Source: an uncultured Olsenella sp. (GTDB lineage Bacteria > Actinomycetota > Coriobacteriia > Coriobacteriales > Atopobiaceae). From it: DNA of 64,000 bases. The stretch covers positions 115,648 through 179,647 of the forward strand of contig OMVJ01000012.1 in NCBI GenBank assembly GCA_900314495.1. Reading direction: 5' to 3'. The position numbers and the translations under genes are program-made. The notes beneath the pieces are model-generated. The model was given only the letters and a program-made list of their open reading frames with translations. It searched no databases and had not been told where the DNA came from. Shown here in pieces: positions 8,623-17,270 of the stretch; the first letter of the stretch is position 1; each line of letters begins with the position of its first letter.

Positions 8623-9903
8623 TCACTCGGTCGCGTCGGAGGCGATGCGGTCCCCCTCCGCCGATCGGGCGACCTTGGCACCGATGAAAGCGCCGACGGC
8701 CACCGCGGGCAGGGAGAGGGGCGGGAAGCAGATCGCCAGCACACAGACAGCAAGCAGCGGTTTTCGCGTATGCGTCGCCACGAACGCGCCGGCGCACACG
8801 GCGACGGGCAGCAGCGGGTCCACGCCCAGCAAGGCCGCCGCGGCATAGCCTCCGCTCACGCCGCAGAAGATGAGCGGGAAGAACTCGCCGCCCACCCAGC
8901 CGCTGGACTCGCAGAGGTTGGTCAGAATCAGCTTGACCACGGCGGTAGCAGCAAGAAGGGCCGCGCCGCGCGAGGCCCAGTCGCCCATGAGCTCCCCCGT
9001 GGCCGATTGGCCCGAGAAGAGGACGTCGGGGAGGAAGCAGGCCACGGCGCCGAGTACAAGCCCGCAGATCACGGCTCGGGTCACGGTCCCCAAGCCGCCC
9101 ACGAGCCGCGGGATGGCCCGGCTCGCGGCCTCGTTGATCGTAAAGAGCGCGAAGGCGATCGCGAGCGCGAGCACCGTCGCCCCGAGGTCGAAGGTTCGAT
9201 AATCCACCGGCGCAAAGCGCGGCATGCCCTCACCCTTCCCGAAGATGTGCGAGAAAAGCAGAGCCCCTGCCACAAACCCGAGGCCGCACCAAGCCCAGAG
9301 GGCATCGCGGACCCAGCGCCGCCTGGCCCTGAGCTCCTTCGCCTCCGCATTCCCGGGCGCCAGCACCCGCACCGCGGCGCGCAACGGGTCCGTGGCCGGA
9401 TCCGTGACGGCATACCCGGCACGTCGCATGGCGCCAAGCGCCAGCGTGGCCAACGCAGCGGCAAAACATGACATGCCCGCCTCGGGCCCGACGGCGCCAC
9501 CAAAGGCGATCGGCAGCAGGAAGAGCACCAGCGTCTGACCCCAGTTCCGGATCCGGTAGCCGCCCTCCCGCCGGCAGGATGCGACGACCGTCCCCAGCGT
9601 GTCCAGCGTATAGCCGCAGTGCTTGCCCCACAGGCCCACAAGCACGCCGCCCAAGGCGCAGACGACCAGGGGAAACATGCGCTGGAGCGGGTCGGGCAAG
9701 GCCTGGTACAGGCCGCTCCATACCGACGCCTGCAGGAAGCCCGCCAGGCGGAGCACCGCCACCGTCCCGAAGCCCACCAGCACGCTCAGGGCCAGCATCA
9801 GAATCAACAGGATGCCCCACCTGCGCAAACGGTTACCCAAGGGGAGGTCATCAAACGAACGCTCCTCTTCGACCATGCCCGAAGGCGGCTCGTCCTTGCC
9901 CAT
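8623..9903 (-). CDS. ClC-family chloride channel/transporter
   Basis: This integral membrane protein of about 426 residues has ten or more hydrophobic segments. The selectivity-filter motif FGGAVGPEAG corresponds to the GREGP region with its gating glutamate, and VGGEFFPLIFCGV corresponds to GxFxP; the first ClC motif (GSGIP) is not recognisable. I place the start at the ATG at 9903, after a GCGGGGG stretch; the frame extends upstream to 9942 only with a TTG. It ends 2 bases from the convergent pdxT stop, with no room for a separate terminator. Confidence 0.85.
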   Translation of the reverse strand: MGKDEPPSGMVEEERSFDDLPLGNRLRRWGILLILMLALSVLVGFGTVAVLRLAGFLQASVWSGLYQALPDPLQRMFPLVVCALGGVLVGLWGKHCGYTLDTLGTVVASCRREGGYRIRNWGQTLVLFLLPIAFGGAVGPEAGMSCFAAALATLALGAMRRAGYAVTDPATDPLRAAVRVLAPGNAEAKELRARRRWVRDALWAWCGLGFVAGALLFSHIFGKGEGMPRFAPVDYRTFDLGATVLALAIAFALFTINEAASRAIPRLVGGLGTVTRAVICGLVLGAVACFLPDVLFSGQSATGELMGDWASRGAALLAATAVVKLILTNLCESSGWVGGEFFPLIFCGVSGGYAAAALLGVDPLLPVAVCAGAFVATHTRKPLLAVCVLAICFPPLSLPAVAVGAFIGAKVARSAEGDRIASDATE

Positions 9904-10011
9904 ATGCCCCCGCTTACCCTCGGTGGTTCCATTACCGGTCAAATCATACCAAGGGGCTACTCAAGAAAAGGAACCGCTGGCTGACCACTCAGCCTCTTAC
10001 CCAGTTACCTC

Positions 10012-10680
10012 TTACGCCCAGTTGAAGTTCTGTGTGCCAGCGCCCAGCTCAAAGTGCAGTTTTGCTATGCCCAGGTCCATGTTCGCAAAGAAACCGGCAG
10101 CGGTGGTTGCGCGCACGCGACCGTCGGACAGCAGGTCAAAGCGGAACTTCTGCTGGTTCACGGCCGTGGGCGCCAGCTGAGCCGCACGCATGCCAGCCAG
10201 GAACCACTCCAGCGTATCCGCACCGGCGTTGCACAGCTCTGCCAGCGGCTTGCTCTTGTGGGCCACGCCGTCGGTGTTGCCGTAGCCCAACGCAATGACG
10301 CAGGCCAGCTTCTCGCCGTGCGCGACCTCGAAGGCAGACGGCACCTTGGTGAACGTCATGCCCACCCAGCAGGTGTTGAGCCCCAGCTGCTGGGCCAACA
10401 GCACGAGCTTCTCGCCCTCGTAGCCCACGGTCTCGTCCAGGGCAGGACCCTTGGGGCCTACCATGGCAAAATAGTTATTGGGACCCGTGAACTTGCCGTA
10501 GCGGGCGCGCATGCCGCTGAAGGCCTTGGGCTCGTCGCACACCAGCTGCACGTGCAGGCCGCTCTCGCGGTTGGCCTCGGTAATCTTGGCGCGCAGCTGG
10601 CCCCGCACCTCCTGCGGAATCGCAATCTCGCGGTAACTGCGCACGGAGTGGCGCTGCCTCATAGCCTCCATAATGTCCAT
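10012..10680 (-). CDS. nitroreductase-family protein
   Basis: This 222-residue protein of the putative TM-nitroreductase group (FMN-binding) has the N-terminal MRQRHSVRSYRE, GYEGEKLVLLAQQLGLNTCWVG in the middle (given here as GYEGEKLVLL and LGLNTCWVG) and RAAQLAPTAVNQQKF near the C-terminus. It is clearly paralogous to the gene at 56126-56800 (same length and motifs). The upstream gap 10681-10895 separates it from a divergent ABC exporter pair and contains an AT-rich stretch and a GTGAC-N6-GTCAC palindrome at 10802-10817. The substrate is unknown. Confidence 0.85.
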   Translation of the reverse strand: MDIMEAMRQRHSVRSYREIAIPQEVRGQLRAKITEANRESGLHVQLVCDEPKAFSGMRARYGKFTGPNNYFAMVGPKGPALDETVGYEGEKLVLLAQQLGLNTCWVGMTFTKVPSAFEVAHGEKLACVIALGYGNTDGVAHKSKPLAELCNAGADTLEWFLAGMRAAQLAPTAVNQQKFRFDLLSDGRVRATTAAGFFANMDLGIAKLHFELGAGTQNFNWA

Positions 10681-10895
10681 GTTGGCCTCCGGTCCTGTCC
10701 GACTTTCGCTTCAGGGTTTGTTGCATGAGCGACTTATACCCACGAACTGACGGACAAAACCGATTTTTTTCAACAACTGTCGGAATTTTTCCACGCGCAA
10801 GGTGACTTCCAGGTCACATCGCGCGCCACGTTCACGCATTGTGCTCACATAGCTACACTGTGACGGCATACGGCATTCTGGCAAGAAGGTGGCAC

Positions 10896-12623
10896 GTGAA
10901 GCAGCGCGACCCGCAAGAACTCAGCACGTGGTTTGCAAAGGAATGGCGCCTGCTTGCAGCCGTCAGCATCACTGGCGTCATCTACAACGTTGGCCTGGGT
11001 GCGGGACCCTGGCTGGAGGGCCAGCTCGCCCAGGCGGTTGCCAACCTCGCCGACGGATCTGGAGCCAGTGCAACTATCGCTTGGCTCTCGCTTGCCTACG
11101 TGCTGACCACCGCACTGGTGCAAGCCATGCGCTACCTCAAGCGGCTCTACGTCCGAAAGTTCGCCAACAAGATCAGCCGCGGCATGAAGGAGCGCATCTA
11201 CGCCGGACTCCTGGCTGACACCTCTGGCGCACTTGCCTCGCAGGGAGCTGGCACGGTGATGACCAAGGCCATCAGCGACGTGGACGATTGCGTGGAGGGC
11301 ATGCGCAAGTTCACGACGGAGCTCTTCGATACGGGCGTGGCGCTCGCCACCTACCTCGTCATGCTGCTTGTGCTTGACTGGCGCCTGACGCTTGTGTCCC
11401 TCGTCTTTCCCGCGGTTTCCTACGTGGTTGCCGCAAGCCTCCGGCAACGCGTCACTCGCGCCACCGCGCTGGCAAAGCAAAGCTCCGGAGTTCTCAAAGA
11501 GGTGACGCTGGAGCGTACCAGCGGCGCCGTTACGCTGCGCGCGTTCGGCGCAGAGGCGCACGAGAACCGCCTGATGGAAGACCGTCTCATGGACTACCGG
11601 CGCAAGGCAACTGCCGCCGGCATACTCTCTGGCTCGCTGCAGCCGCTCTACCTGGCAATATCCACCGTGAGCTGCGGGTTCATCCTCTACCTGGGCGGAC
11701 GCAACGTGCTCGGCCTTGGCTGGACGGCTTGGGACGTGGCGGCACTCTCCACCTTCTTTGCCACCTACCTGCGACTTGCAAGGAAGTCATCCACCGCGGC
11801 CAAGCTATTCAACGCCGTGCAGCGCGCCCGCGTCTCGTGGGAGCGCATTCGCCCCTTCATGGGACGTCAGGCAGACAACTCGGCGGAACAGCGCGTCGCC
11901 AGACCAGCCACGCTGGAGCTTCGCAACGTGAGCGTTTTTCGTCACGACGGCAGACCGGTCCTCCGCGACGTGTGCCTAACCGTGCAACCCGGGCAAATCG
12001 TGGGCGTGACGGGCGAGGTCGCAAGCGGCAAGACTCTGCTCGGCCTTGCCATGGCCGAGCTCGTACCGCACACGGGCCAGGCGCTCTTCGACGGCCAGCC
12101 GCTGGCAAGCCTGCAATCACAAGAGGTCGGCGTGGTGGGCTACCTGGGCCACGACCCGGAGCTGCTTTCCGACACCATTGAGGAGAACGTTCGCCTGGGT
12201 CAGCCGGGTGATGCAACGGAGGCACTGACCTGCGCCGCGTTGGGGCCCGATCTCGCTCAGATGCCAGACGGAGCTGCCACGCGCATAGGCGAGGGCGGGG
12301 CGGCCCTCTCGGGCGGGCAACGTGCGCGCGTCGGCCTTGCCCGCACGCTCTTCAACCGCCGACCAGTCCTCGTGCTGGACGATCCCTTCTCGTCCGTTGA
12401 CCCCCGCACGGAGCGGCAGGTGCTCAAGGCGCTTCGTCAGCACTATTCCGACTGCGCGATCGTGCTCATCTCCCACCGGCTTGAGTGCTTCCCCCTGCTG
12501 GACCAAGTAGTCTATTTGCACGACGGTTGCGCGACGGTTGCCACGCACAAGCAGCTCTTGGACACGCAGCCAGGTTACCGCGAGCTCTTCGACTTGCAGC
12601 AGGGTGGCGATCTGGATGCATAG
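10896..12623 (+). CDS. ABC exporter half-transporter, subunit 1
   Basis: This protein of about 575 residues has an N-terminal six-helix membrane domain (residues 15-310) and a C-terminal ATPase. It shows Walker A GEVASGKT (about residue 372), signature [13 protein letters not shown] (470), Walker B VLVLDDP (491) and H-loop ISHR. Aspartate replaces the catalytic glutamate after Walker B, so its own site is degenerate. I chose the GTG at 10896 with AAGAAGGTGG upstream; the open frame begins at 10839. It overlaps the next gene by 8 bases; together they form a heterodimeric exporter. The substrate is not predictable (drugs, peptides or lipids). Confidence 0.88.
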   Translation: MKQRDPQELSTWFAKEWRLLAAVSITGVIYNVGLGAGPWLEGQLAQAVANLADGSGASATIAWLSLAYVLTTALVQAMRYLKRLYVRKFANKISRGMKERIYAGLLADTSGALASQGAGTVMTKAISDVDDCVEGMRKFTTELFDTGVALATYLVMLLVLDWRLTLVSLVFPAVSYVVAASLRQRVTRATALAKQSSGVLKEVTLERTSGAVTLRAFGAEAHENRLMEDRLMDYRRKATAAGILSGSLQPLYLAISTVSCGFILYLGGRNVLGLGWTAWDVAALSTFFATYLRLARKSSTAAKLFNAVQRARVSWERIRPFMGRQADNSAEQRVARPATLELRNVSVFRHDGRPVLRDVCLTVQPGQIVGVTGEVASGKTLLGLAMAELVPHTGQALFDGQPLASLQSQEVGVVGYLGHDPELLSDTIEENVRLGQPGDATEALTCAALGPDLAQMPDGAATRIGEGGAALSGGQRARVGLARTLFNRRPVLVLDDPFSSVDPRTERQVLKALRQHYSDCAIVLISHRLECFPLLDQVVYLHDGCATVATHKQLLDTQPGYRELFDLQQGGDLDA

Positions 12624-14298
12624 GACTAGCTCAGGCATGCACCGGACACGCGAGCTTTGGAGCGTCCTGCGCGCAACCGCACGGCGAGAACTGACGCTGA
12701 CCGTCGGCTTGCTTGCGGCAATCGTGCTCTCCGTCGTGCTGGGACTGCTGCCGCCACTTGTCTTGCAGCGCGCCATCGACGGCCTTGCGCAAGGCAACGC
12801 CGAACCTAACTCCCTTCTGGCACTCGCCTGCATCTACGTGGGCATCACGTTCGCCGCAGGGCTGGCACAGTTCTCGCGCGAATCTGCAATCACGGCGTTC
12901 GGAGAGCGCTTTACCCACGCAATGCGCTCCCACATGGTGCAGAAGCTGGGCAAGCTCCCCACCTCGTACTTCTCGTCCCACGGCGCGGGTGAGACAACCA
13001 GCCTCCTCGTGAACGATGTGGACACGCTGGAGGCGCTCTTCTCGTCCGGCATCGTCTCTTTGCTTGCAGACGCATGCTCTTTGGTTGGTATTGTGATCGT
13101 CGTGTTCACCCGCTGCGTGGGGCTGGGCCTCCTGCTGCTTGTTGCTCTGCCGGCCGTCTTTGCCTGGACGCTCCACGTGCAGCGCGGAACGAGAGTGGCG
13201 CAGGCCGCGCGCCGCCAGGCCGTGGCAGACGCGAACCAAGCCGTGCCGGACACCATGCGCTGCCTGCGCGTGATACGCATCTTGGGGCGGCAGGCCCACA
13301 TGCGCCAACGCTACGACGCCATAGTCGAGCGCGGGTTCGCCGCCATGGAACGTTCCAACTTTTATGACTCGGTCTACAGCCCCGTGGTCATCACCACATC
13401 TGCCGCAGTGACGGGCGTAGCACTCACGCTCGCCACGTTGGGCGGTACGTGGGCAAGCCTCTTCGGCATGACCGCGGGAACCGCCGTCGCCATGATTGCG
13501 TACGTGAACCAGGTGTTCATGCCCATTTCGGACATTGGTATGGAAATACAGACTATTCAGTCCGCAGGCGCCGGGCTGGACCGCATTCGCACCTTCCTTG
13601 CCGAAAACGAAGCGCGGGTCAAAACACAGGCGCAAGCTGGCACCACGCAAGCCGCAATCTGCATCTCGCACGTGGCCTTCTCCTACCGCGCGGACGAGCC
13701 CATCCTCACTGACACGACGCTGGCCATTGCACCGGGCGAAGTCGTGACCATCGAGGGACGCACTGGCGCAGGCAAGTCCACGATATTCTCTCTGCTTCTT
13801 GGCCTTTACCAGCCGGAATCTGGCACCGTGCGTGTGTTGGGGCAAGACCCATGCAACATTCCTGCCAGCCAGCGCAGACACGTCTTTGGCTACGTGCCGC
13901 AAGCCTTCTTCCCGCTGGCAGGTAGCGTGGCAGAGAACATCACTCTGCGCGACCCAGGTGTCACGCCCGAGCAAGTCTCAGACGCGCTCCAGCTTGCAGG
14001 CCTGACTGAAGCCGTGGCCAGCCTACCCCATGGAGTCGAAACGCCCCTGAGTGCCGCAAACTTCTCGCAGGGCCAGCTGCAGCTGCTCTCCATTGCGCGC
14101 GCCGTGGCTTGCGACCCGCAAGTCCTTCTGCTGGACGAGACAAACGCCAACCTTGACAGCGCAACCGAACAGCAGGTCATGGATGCGCTCACGCATGCGT
14201 CACAGGGTCGCACGGTACTTTCGATCTCGCACCGCACGTCGGGATTCCTGGGAGGCAGGCGCATGCGATTGGACGGTGGCGTGCTAATGAACTGCTAG
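12616..14298 (+). CDS. ABC exporter half-transporter, subunit 2
   Basis: This protein of about 560 residues has a six-helix membrane domain and an ATPase with Walker A GRTGAGKST (about residue 380), a non-consensus signature FSQGQLQLLSIAR (482), and Walker B LLLDETNANLD (503) with the catalytic glutamate present. Together with subunit 1 this gives one complete and one degenerate ATP site, as in asymmetric exporters of the BmrCD or TM287/288 type. The ATG at 12616 overlaps the stop of subunit 1 and is about 8 bases after AGGGTGG; an ATG at 12637 is the alternative start. Confidence 0.88.
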   Translation: MHRTSSGMHRTRELWSVLRATARRELTLTVGLLAAIVLSVVLGLLPPLVLQRAIDGLAQGNAEPNSLLALACIYVGITFAAGLAQFSRESAITAFGERFTHAMRSHMVQKLGKLPTSYFSSHGAGETTSLLVNDVDTLEALFSSGIVSLLADACSLVGIVIVVFTRCVGLGLLLLVALPAVFAWTLHVQRGTRVAQAARRQAVADANQAVPDTMRCLRVIRILGRQAHMRQRYDAIVERGFAAMERSNFYDSVYSPVVITTSAAVTGVALTLATLGGTWASLFGMTAGTAVAMIAYVNQVFMPISDIGMEIQTIQSAGAGLDRIRTFLAENEARVKTQAQAGTTQAAICISHVAFSYRADEPILTDTTLAIAPGEVVTIEGRTGAGKSTIFSLLLGLYQPESGTVRVLGQDPCNIPASQRRHVFGYVPQAFFPLAGSVAENITLRDPGVTPEQVSDALQLAGLTEAVASLPHGVETPLSAANFSQGQLQLLSIARAVACDPQVLLLDETNANLDSATEQQVMDALTHASQGRTVLSISHRTSGFLGGRRMRLDGGVLMNC

Positions 14299-14546
14299 TC
14301 CCAGGGGTCTGCGACGGACATGCACACAATGCCCAAGCCCAGGAAGACCCACGGCGCGGCACCCGCGATGAACGACCAGAACACATCGAGGGTCCCACTA
14401 AGCCACAGGTTCGTCAGGCTCGTGATCAAGGCGGCCACGAGGAAGACCCATCCGGCGCGGGTCAGCGCACGGCGGCGGGCTTCCTCGGGGGATCCCGAAG
14501 CTCCTCCTGAGGCAACACCTGCCCTGCGCCCAATGTTTTGCGCCAT
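14295..14546 (-). CDS. small two-helix membrane protein
   Basis: This is an 83-residue protein with a short basic N-terminal tail (MAQNIGRRAGVASGG) and two hydrophobic segments (GWVFLVAALITSLTNLWL and FIAGAAPWVFLGLGIVCM). The ATG at 14546 has GAAGGA upstream. It lies 47 bases downstream of the LOG-family gene and is probably co-transcribed with it. Its last 4 bases overlap the convergent end of the ABC gene. I do not recognise a family. Confidence 0.65.
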   Translation of the reverse strand: MAQNIGRRAGVASGGASGSPEEARRRALTRAGWVFLVAALITSLTNLWLSGTLDVFWSFIAGAAPWVFLGLGIVCMSVADPWD

Positions 14547-14593
14547 CACTCTGTCCTTCCCCGCACCGCCGGTGGCCAAACGCGGCACCGGCA

Positions 14594-15421
14594 CTATCCA
14601 ATTAGATTGCTCATGGCCACTCTCACGGCCTCGTCCTCGTCGTCCGTGACCACCACGAGCTCGGGATCCAGCCGCGAAATGTTGCCGGATTCCATGACCG
14701 TCCCCTCCAGCCACTGCAGGAGTCCACGCCAGTACTCCGTGCCGAACAGGACGACCGGGGTCTTGGCCACCTTGTGCGTCTGCACGAGCGTCAGCAGCTC
14801 AAAGGCCTCGTCCAGCGTGCCGAAGCCGCCCGGGAACACGATTGCACCGCTCGAATACTTAACGAACATGGTCTTGCGCACGAAGAAGTAGCGGAAGTTC
14901 ATGCCCAAGTTGACGTAGCGGTTGATCCCCTGTTCGTGTGGCAGCTCAATTCCCAAGCCAACCGACTTGCCACCCACTTGTGATGCGCCGAAGTTGGCGG
15001 CCTCCATGATGCCCGGGCCACCGCCGGTGATGACCGCCACGCCCTGGCTGGCAATCTTGCGCGCCACCCGAACCGCCGCGTGATACATGGGGTCCGTGCG
15101 TGGCGTGCGGGCGGAACCAAAGCACGTCACCGCTGGTCCCAGCTCCGCCAGCGCGCCAAAGCCGTCAACGAACTCGGCCTGGATGCGCAGGACGCGCCAA
15201 GGGTCCATGTGCAGCCACTCGGTGTCCTCCTCGTGCTCCAGCAGGTGGCTCGTCGTGGTGGAGTGCGGAATCATGGGCCCGCGCATGATCACGGGACCGC
15301 GCTGGTAGCCCTCCACGCTCGGCTCGTCCGAGGGGGCATCTGGAAGCACCGAGCCATCAAGGGTCTGGCCCGTCGCGTCCAGGTTCATCAACTTTTTCTC
15401 GTTTGCATCTTCGCCAATCAA
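14594..15421 (-). CDS. LOG-family (TIGR00730) Rossmann-fold protein
   Basis: This is a 275-residue protein of the lysine-decarboxylase-like/LOG family. It has the phosphoribohydrolase signature PGGFGTLDEAFE, preceded by ITGGGPGIMEAANFGA. LOG proteins release cytokinin-like bases from nucleoside monophosphates in some organisms; in most bacteria the substrate (possibly a nucleotide) is unknown. The N-terminus is about 70 residues longer than minimal LOG proteins, and NFRYFFVRKTMFVKY is conserved. The start at 15421 is a TTG with a strong AAAGGAG upstream; ATG 15388 is the alternative. Confidence 0.85.
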   Translation of the reverse strand: MIGEDANEKKLMNLDATGQTLDGSVLPDAPSDEPSVEGYQRGPVIMRGPMIPHSTTTSHLLEHEEDTEWLHMDPWRVLRIQAEFVDGFGALAELGPAVTCFGSARTPRTDPMYHAAVRVARKIASQGVAVITGGGPGIMEAANFGASQVGGKSVGLGIELPHEQGINRYVNLGMNFRYFFVRKTMFVKYSSGAIVFPGGFGTLDEAFELLTLVQTHKVAKTPVVLFGTEYWRGLLQWLEGTVMESGNISRLDPELVVVTDDEDEAVRVAMSNLIG

Positions 15422-15550
15422 GCTTTTCTCCTTTTGTACCTATACGCTGGTACACCTTAGCCTGCGTTTGTTGCCTCACGGTCAGGCGTTTGCAAGCAGC
15501 GACAAACCAAACGATGTTGAGGTCAAGTGACCGTTACGCATGCGCGCGAG

Positions 15551-15588
15551 AAAAGGCGGGGCCCCGGCGCTTGCATGCACCGGGGCCC
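15551..15588 (-). terminator. rho-independent terminator after ridA
   Basis: The 9-bp all-GC stem GGGCCCCGG / CCGGGGCCC has a 12-base loop and is followed on the minus strand by GCCTTTT. It closes the ygeY-ygeW-arcC-ridA direction of transcription. Confidence 0.8.
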
Positions 15589-15627
15589 ATCCTAACCAGG
15601 GCTTGCCATTCCTGCTGGCCTGCGGCC

Positions 15628-16014
15628 TTACGCCTTGTACGCCACGGCCTTTATCTCCACCTTGCCGCCGCCGGGCAGCGCGGCAACCTGGAAGGCGGCG
15701 CGCGAGGGGTACGGCGCGGTGAAGAACTCCGCATACACCTCGTTCATTGCCTTGAAGTCGGCGATGTCGGCCAAAAGGACCTCGCACTCGGCGACGTCGG
15801 ACATGCTCGCGCCGGCGGCCTCAAGTATGTTCCTCACGTTGGTCAGGCTCTGGCGGGTCTGGGCCTGCACGTCGTCACCCGCAAGCTTGCCGGTGGCGGG
15901 GTCAATGCCCAGCTGGCCGGACACGTGGATGGAGGTGCCAGTGGTGGTGACGCCGGCGGAATAGGGGCCAAGCGCCGCGGGGGCCTTGTCGGTAACGATT
16001 GCGTTGACTGCCAT
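15628..16014 (-). CDS. ridA: RidA-family enamine/imine deaminase
   Basis: This 128-residue protein (YjgF/YER057c/UK114 family) hydrolyses reactive 2-aminoacrylate and other enamines. It has VSGQLGIDPATGKL, the key arginine in YPSRAAFQVAALP, and the terminal KVEIKAVAY with its glutamate. The ATG at 16014 follows GAAAGGAAA. It lies downstream of carbamate kinase in the same orientation. The context matters: YgeX, encoded 13 kb away in the same island, passes through 2-aminoacrylate, so a local RidA is chemically sensible. The N-terminal extension in the open frame is not part of the gene. Confidence 0.95.
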   Translation of the reverse strand: MAVNAIVTDKAPAALGPYSAGVTTTGTSIHVSGQLGIDPATGKLAGDDVQAQTRQSLTNVRNILEAAGASMSDVAECEVLLADIADFKAMNEVYAEFFTAPYPSRAAFQVAALPGGGKVEIKAVAYKA

Positions 16015-16147
16015 GGTGATTTCCTTTCGCTTGCTGCACGAGCGACCTTGTGCCCGCGCAGACCCTTGTTTATATACCTTTGATTGTGCCCCGAACTTGC
16101 GGCGCCCTATCGCCAGACTTGCGGCAAACTGCGGGGAACGCGCAACA

Positions 16148-17089
16148 TTACGCGTGCACGCGCGTGCCCGTGCGCCCGGCAATGCCGTCAGAGGCCAGCT
16201 CCAGCTGGGTGATGAGCGCCTGCCTGCCAGCGCCCGACTGGGCAAAGCGAAGCGCGGCCTGCACCTTGGGCAGCATGGAGCCGGGCGCGAATTCGCCCTC
16301 GTCAATGTAGCGCTGGGCCGTCGCTGGCGTGAGCTCGTCAAGCCACTGCTGGTCGGGCTTGCCAAAGTGCACGGCCACCTTCTCCACCGCTGTCAGGATC
16401 ACCAGCACGTCTGCGTCCAGCTGCTCGGCCAGGCACTCGGCGGCAAAGTCCTTGTCTATGACCGCAGCCGCGCCCTTCAGGTGGTTGCCCTCGGTGCGGT
16501 ACACGGGAATTCCACCGCCGCCACAGGCAATGACCACGTGGTTGGTGGAGACCAGCGAGCGGATGGTGTCAATCTCCACGATGGACTTGGGCTGCGGGCT
16601 GGCAACCACGCGCCGCCAGCCGCGGCCGGAGTCCTCCGTCACCGCATAGTCGCGCTCGCGAACCATGCGGTCGGCCTCCTCGCGCGTCATGAAGGCACCG
16701 ATGGGCTTGGTGGGGTCGGCGAAGGCAGGGTCTGCGGGGTCCACCTCAACCTGGGTGAGCACGGTGGCAGCGCCGCGCGCAATGCCGCGGTCCAGCATCT
16801 CCTCGCGCAGGGCGTTCTGCAGGTCGTAGCCAATGTAGCCCTGGCTCATGGCCACGCACACGCTGAGCGGGCACGGGATGTAGCGCTCGGGATCGAAGCG
16901 CGTGAGCTGGGTCATCGCCTCCTGGATCATGCCGACCTGCGGGCCGTTGCCGTGGGCGATGACGACGTCGTCGCCCTCCTCGATCAGGTCCACGATGGCC
17001 TTGGCCGTCCGCTTGACGGCCACCATCTGCTCTGGCAGGTTCTTGCCGAGTGCGTTGCCGCCCAAGGCGACCACGATTCGCTTGCCCAT
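16148..17089 (-). CDS. arcC: carbamate kinase
   Basis: This 313-residue enzyme interconverts carbamoyl phosphate plus ADP with carbamate plus ATP. Motifs are VVALGGNALGK at the start, AHGNGPQVG, IACGGGGIPV, and VIDKDFAAECLAEQLDAD (the nucleotide lysine is in IDKD). The length is typical. Translation starts at the ATG at 17089; the frame continues upstream for 23 codons without family residues. It follows ygeW across a hairpin-containing gap of about 180 bases. In this island it is likely the catabolic ATP-yielding step (E. coli counterpart yqeA) rather than part of arginine deiminase metabolism, as no arcA/arcB is present here. Confidence 0.93.
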   Translation of the reverse strand: MGKRIVVALGGNALGKNLPEQMVAVKRTAKAIVDLIEEGDDVVIAHGNGPQVGMIQEAMTQLTRFDPERYIPCPLSVCVAMSQGYIGYDLQNALREEMLDRGIARGAATVLTQVEVDPADPAFADPTKPIGAFMTREEADRMVRERDYAVTEDSGRGWRRVVASPQPKSIVEIDTIRSLVSTNHVVIACGGGGIPVYRTEGNHLKGAAAVIDKDFAAECLAEQLDADVLVILTAVEKVAVHFGKPDQQWLDELTPATAQRYIDEGEFAPGSMLPKVQAALRFAQSGAGRQALITQLELASDGIAGRTGTRVHA

Positions 17090-17178
17090 ATTCCCGTGCT
17101 CCCCTCTTCGCACAGACGCCGCCGCGGCCAATGCGCCGCAGGTCAGGCACTTCGTCATCCGGTTTTCTTCGTAAGAGA

Positions 17179-17208
17179 AGCCCCAGCCCGGCTCTGCAGG
17201 CTGGGGCT
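17179..17208 (-). terminator. hairpin between ygeW and carbamate kinase
   Basis: AGCCCCAGCC and GGCTGGGGCT form a 10-bp stem with a 10-base loop; on the minus strand CTTCTCTTAC follows. It could be a partial terminator or an mRNA-stabilising hairpin setting the ratio of YgeW to the kinase. Confidence 0.5.
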
Positions 17209-17270
17209 CAGCTGGTGCTCTTTGGTTGTGAGACAGTTGGGGCCTTGCCCCAACCGCCCCAAATGCCTCG

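Noticed and set aside
16148..17089. Arginine deiminase pathway role for the carbamate kinase
   Set aside because: No arcA or catabolic ornithine carbamoyltransferase is nearby, whereas ygeW is directly upstream, so a purine-pathway role is more likely.
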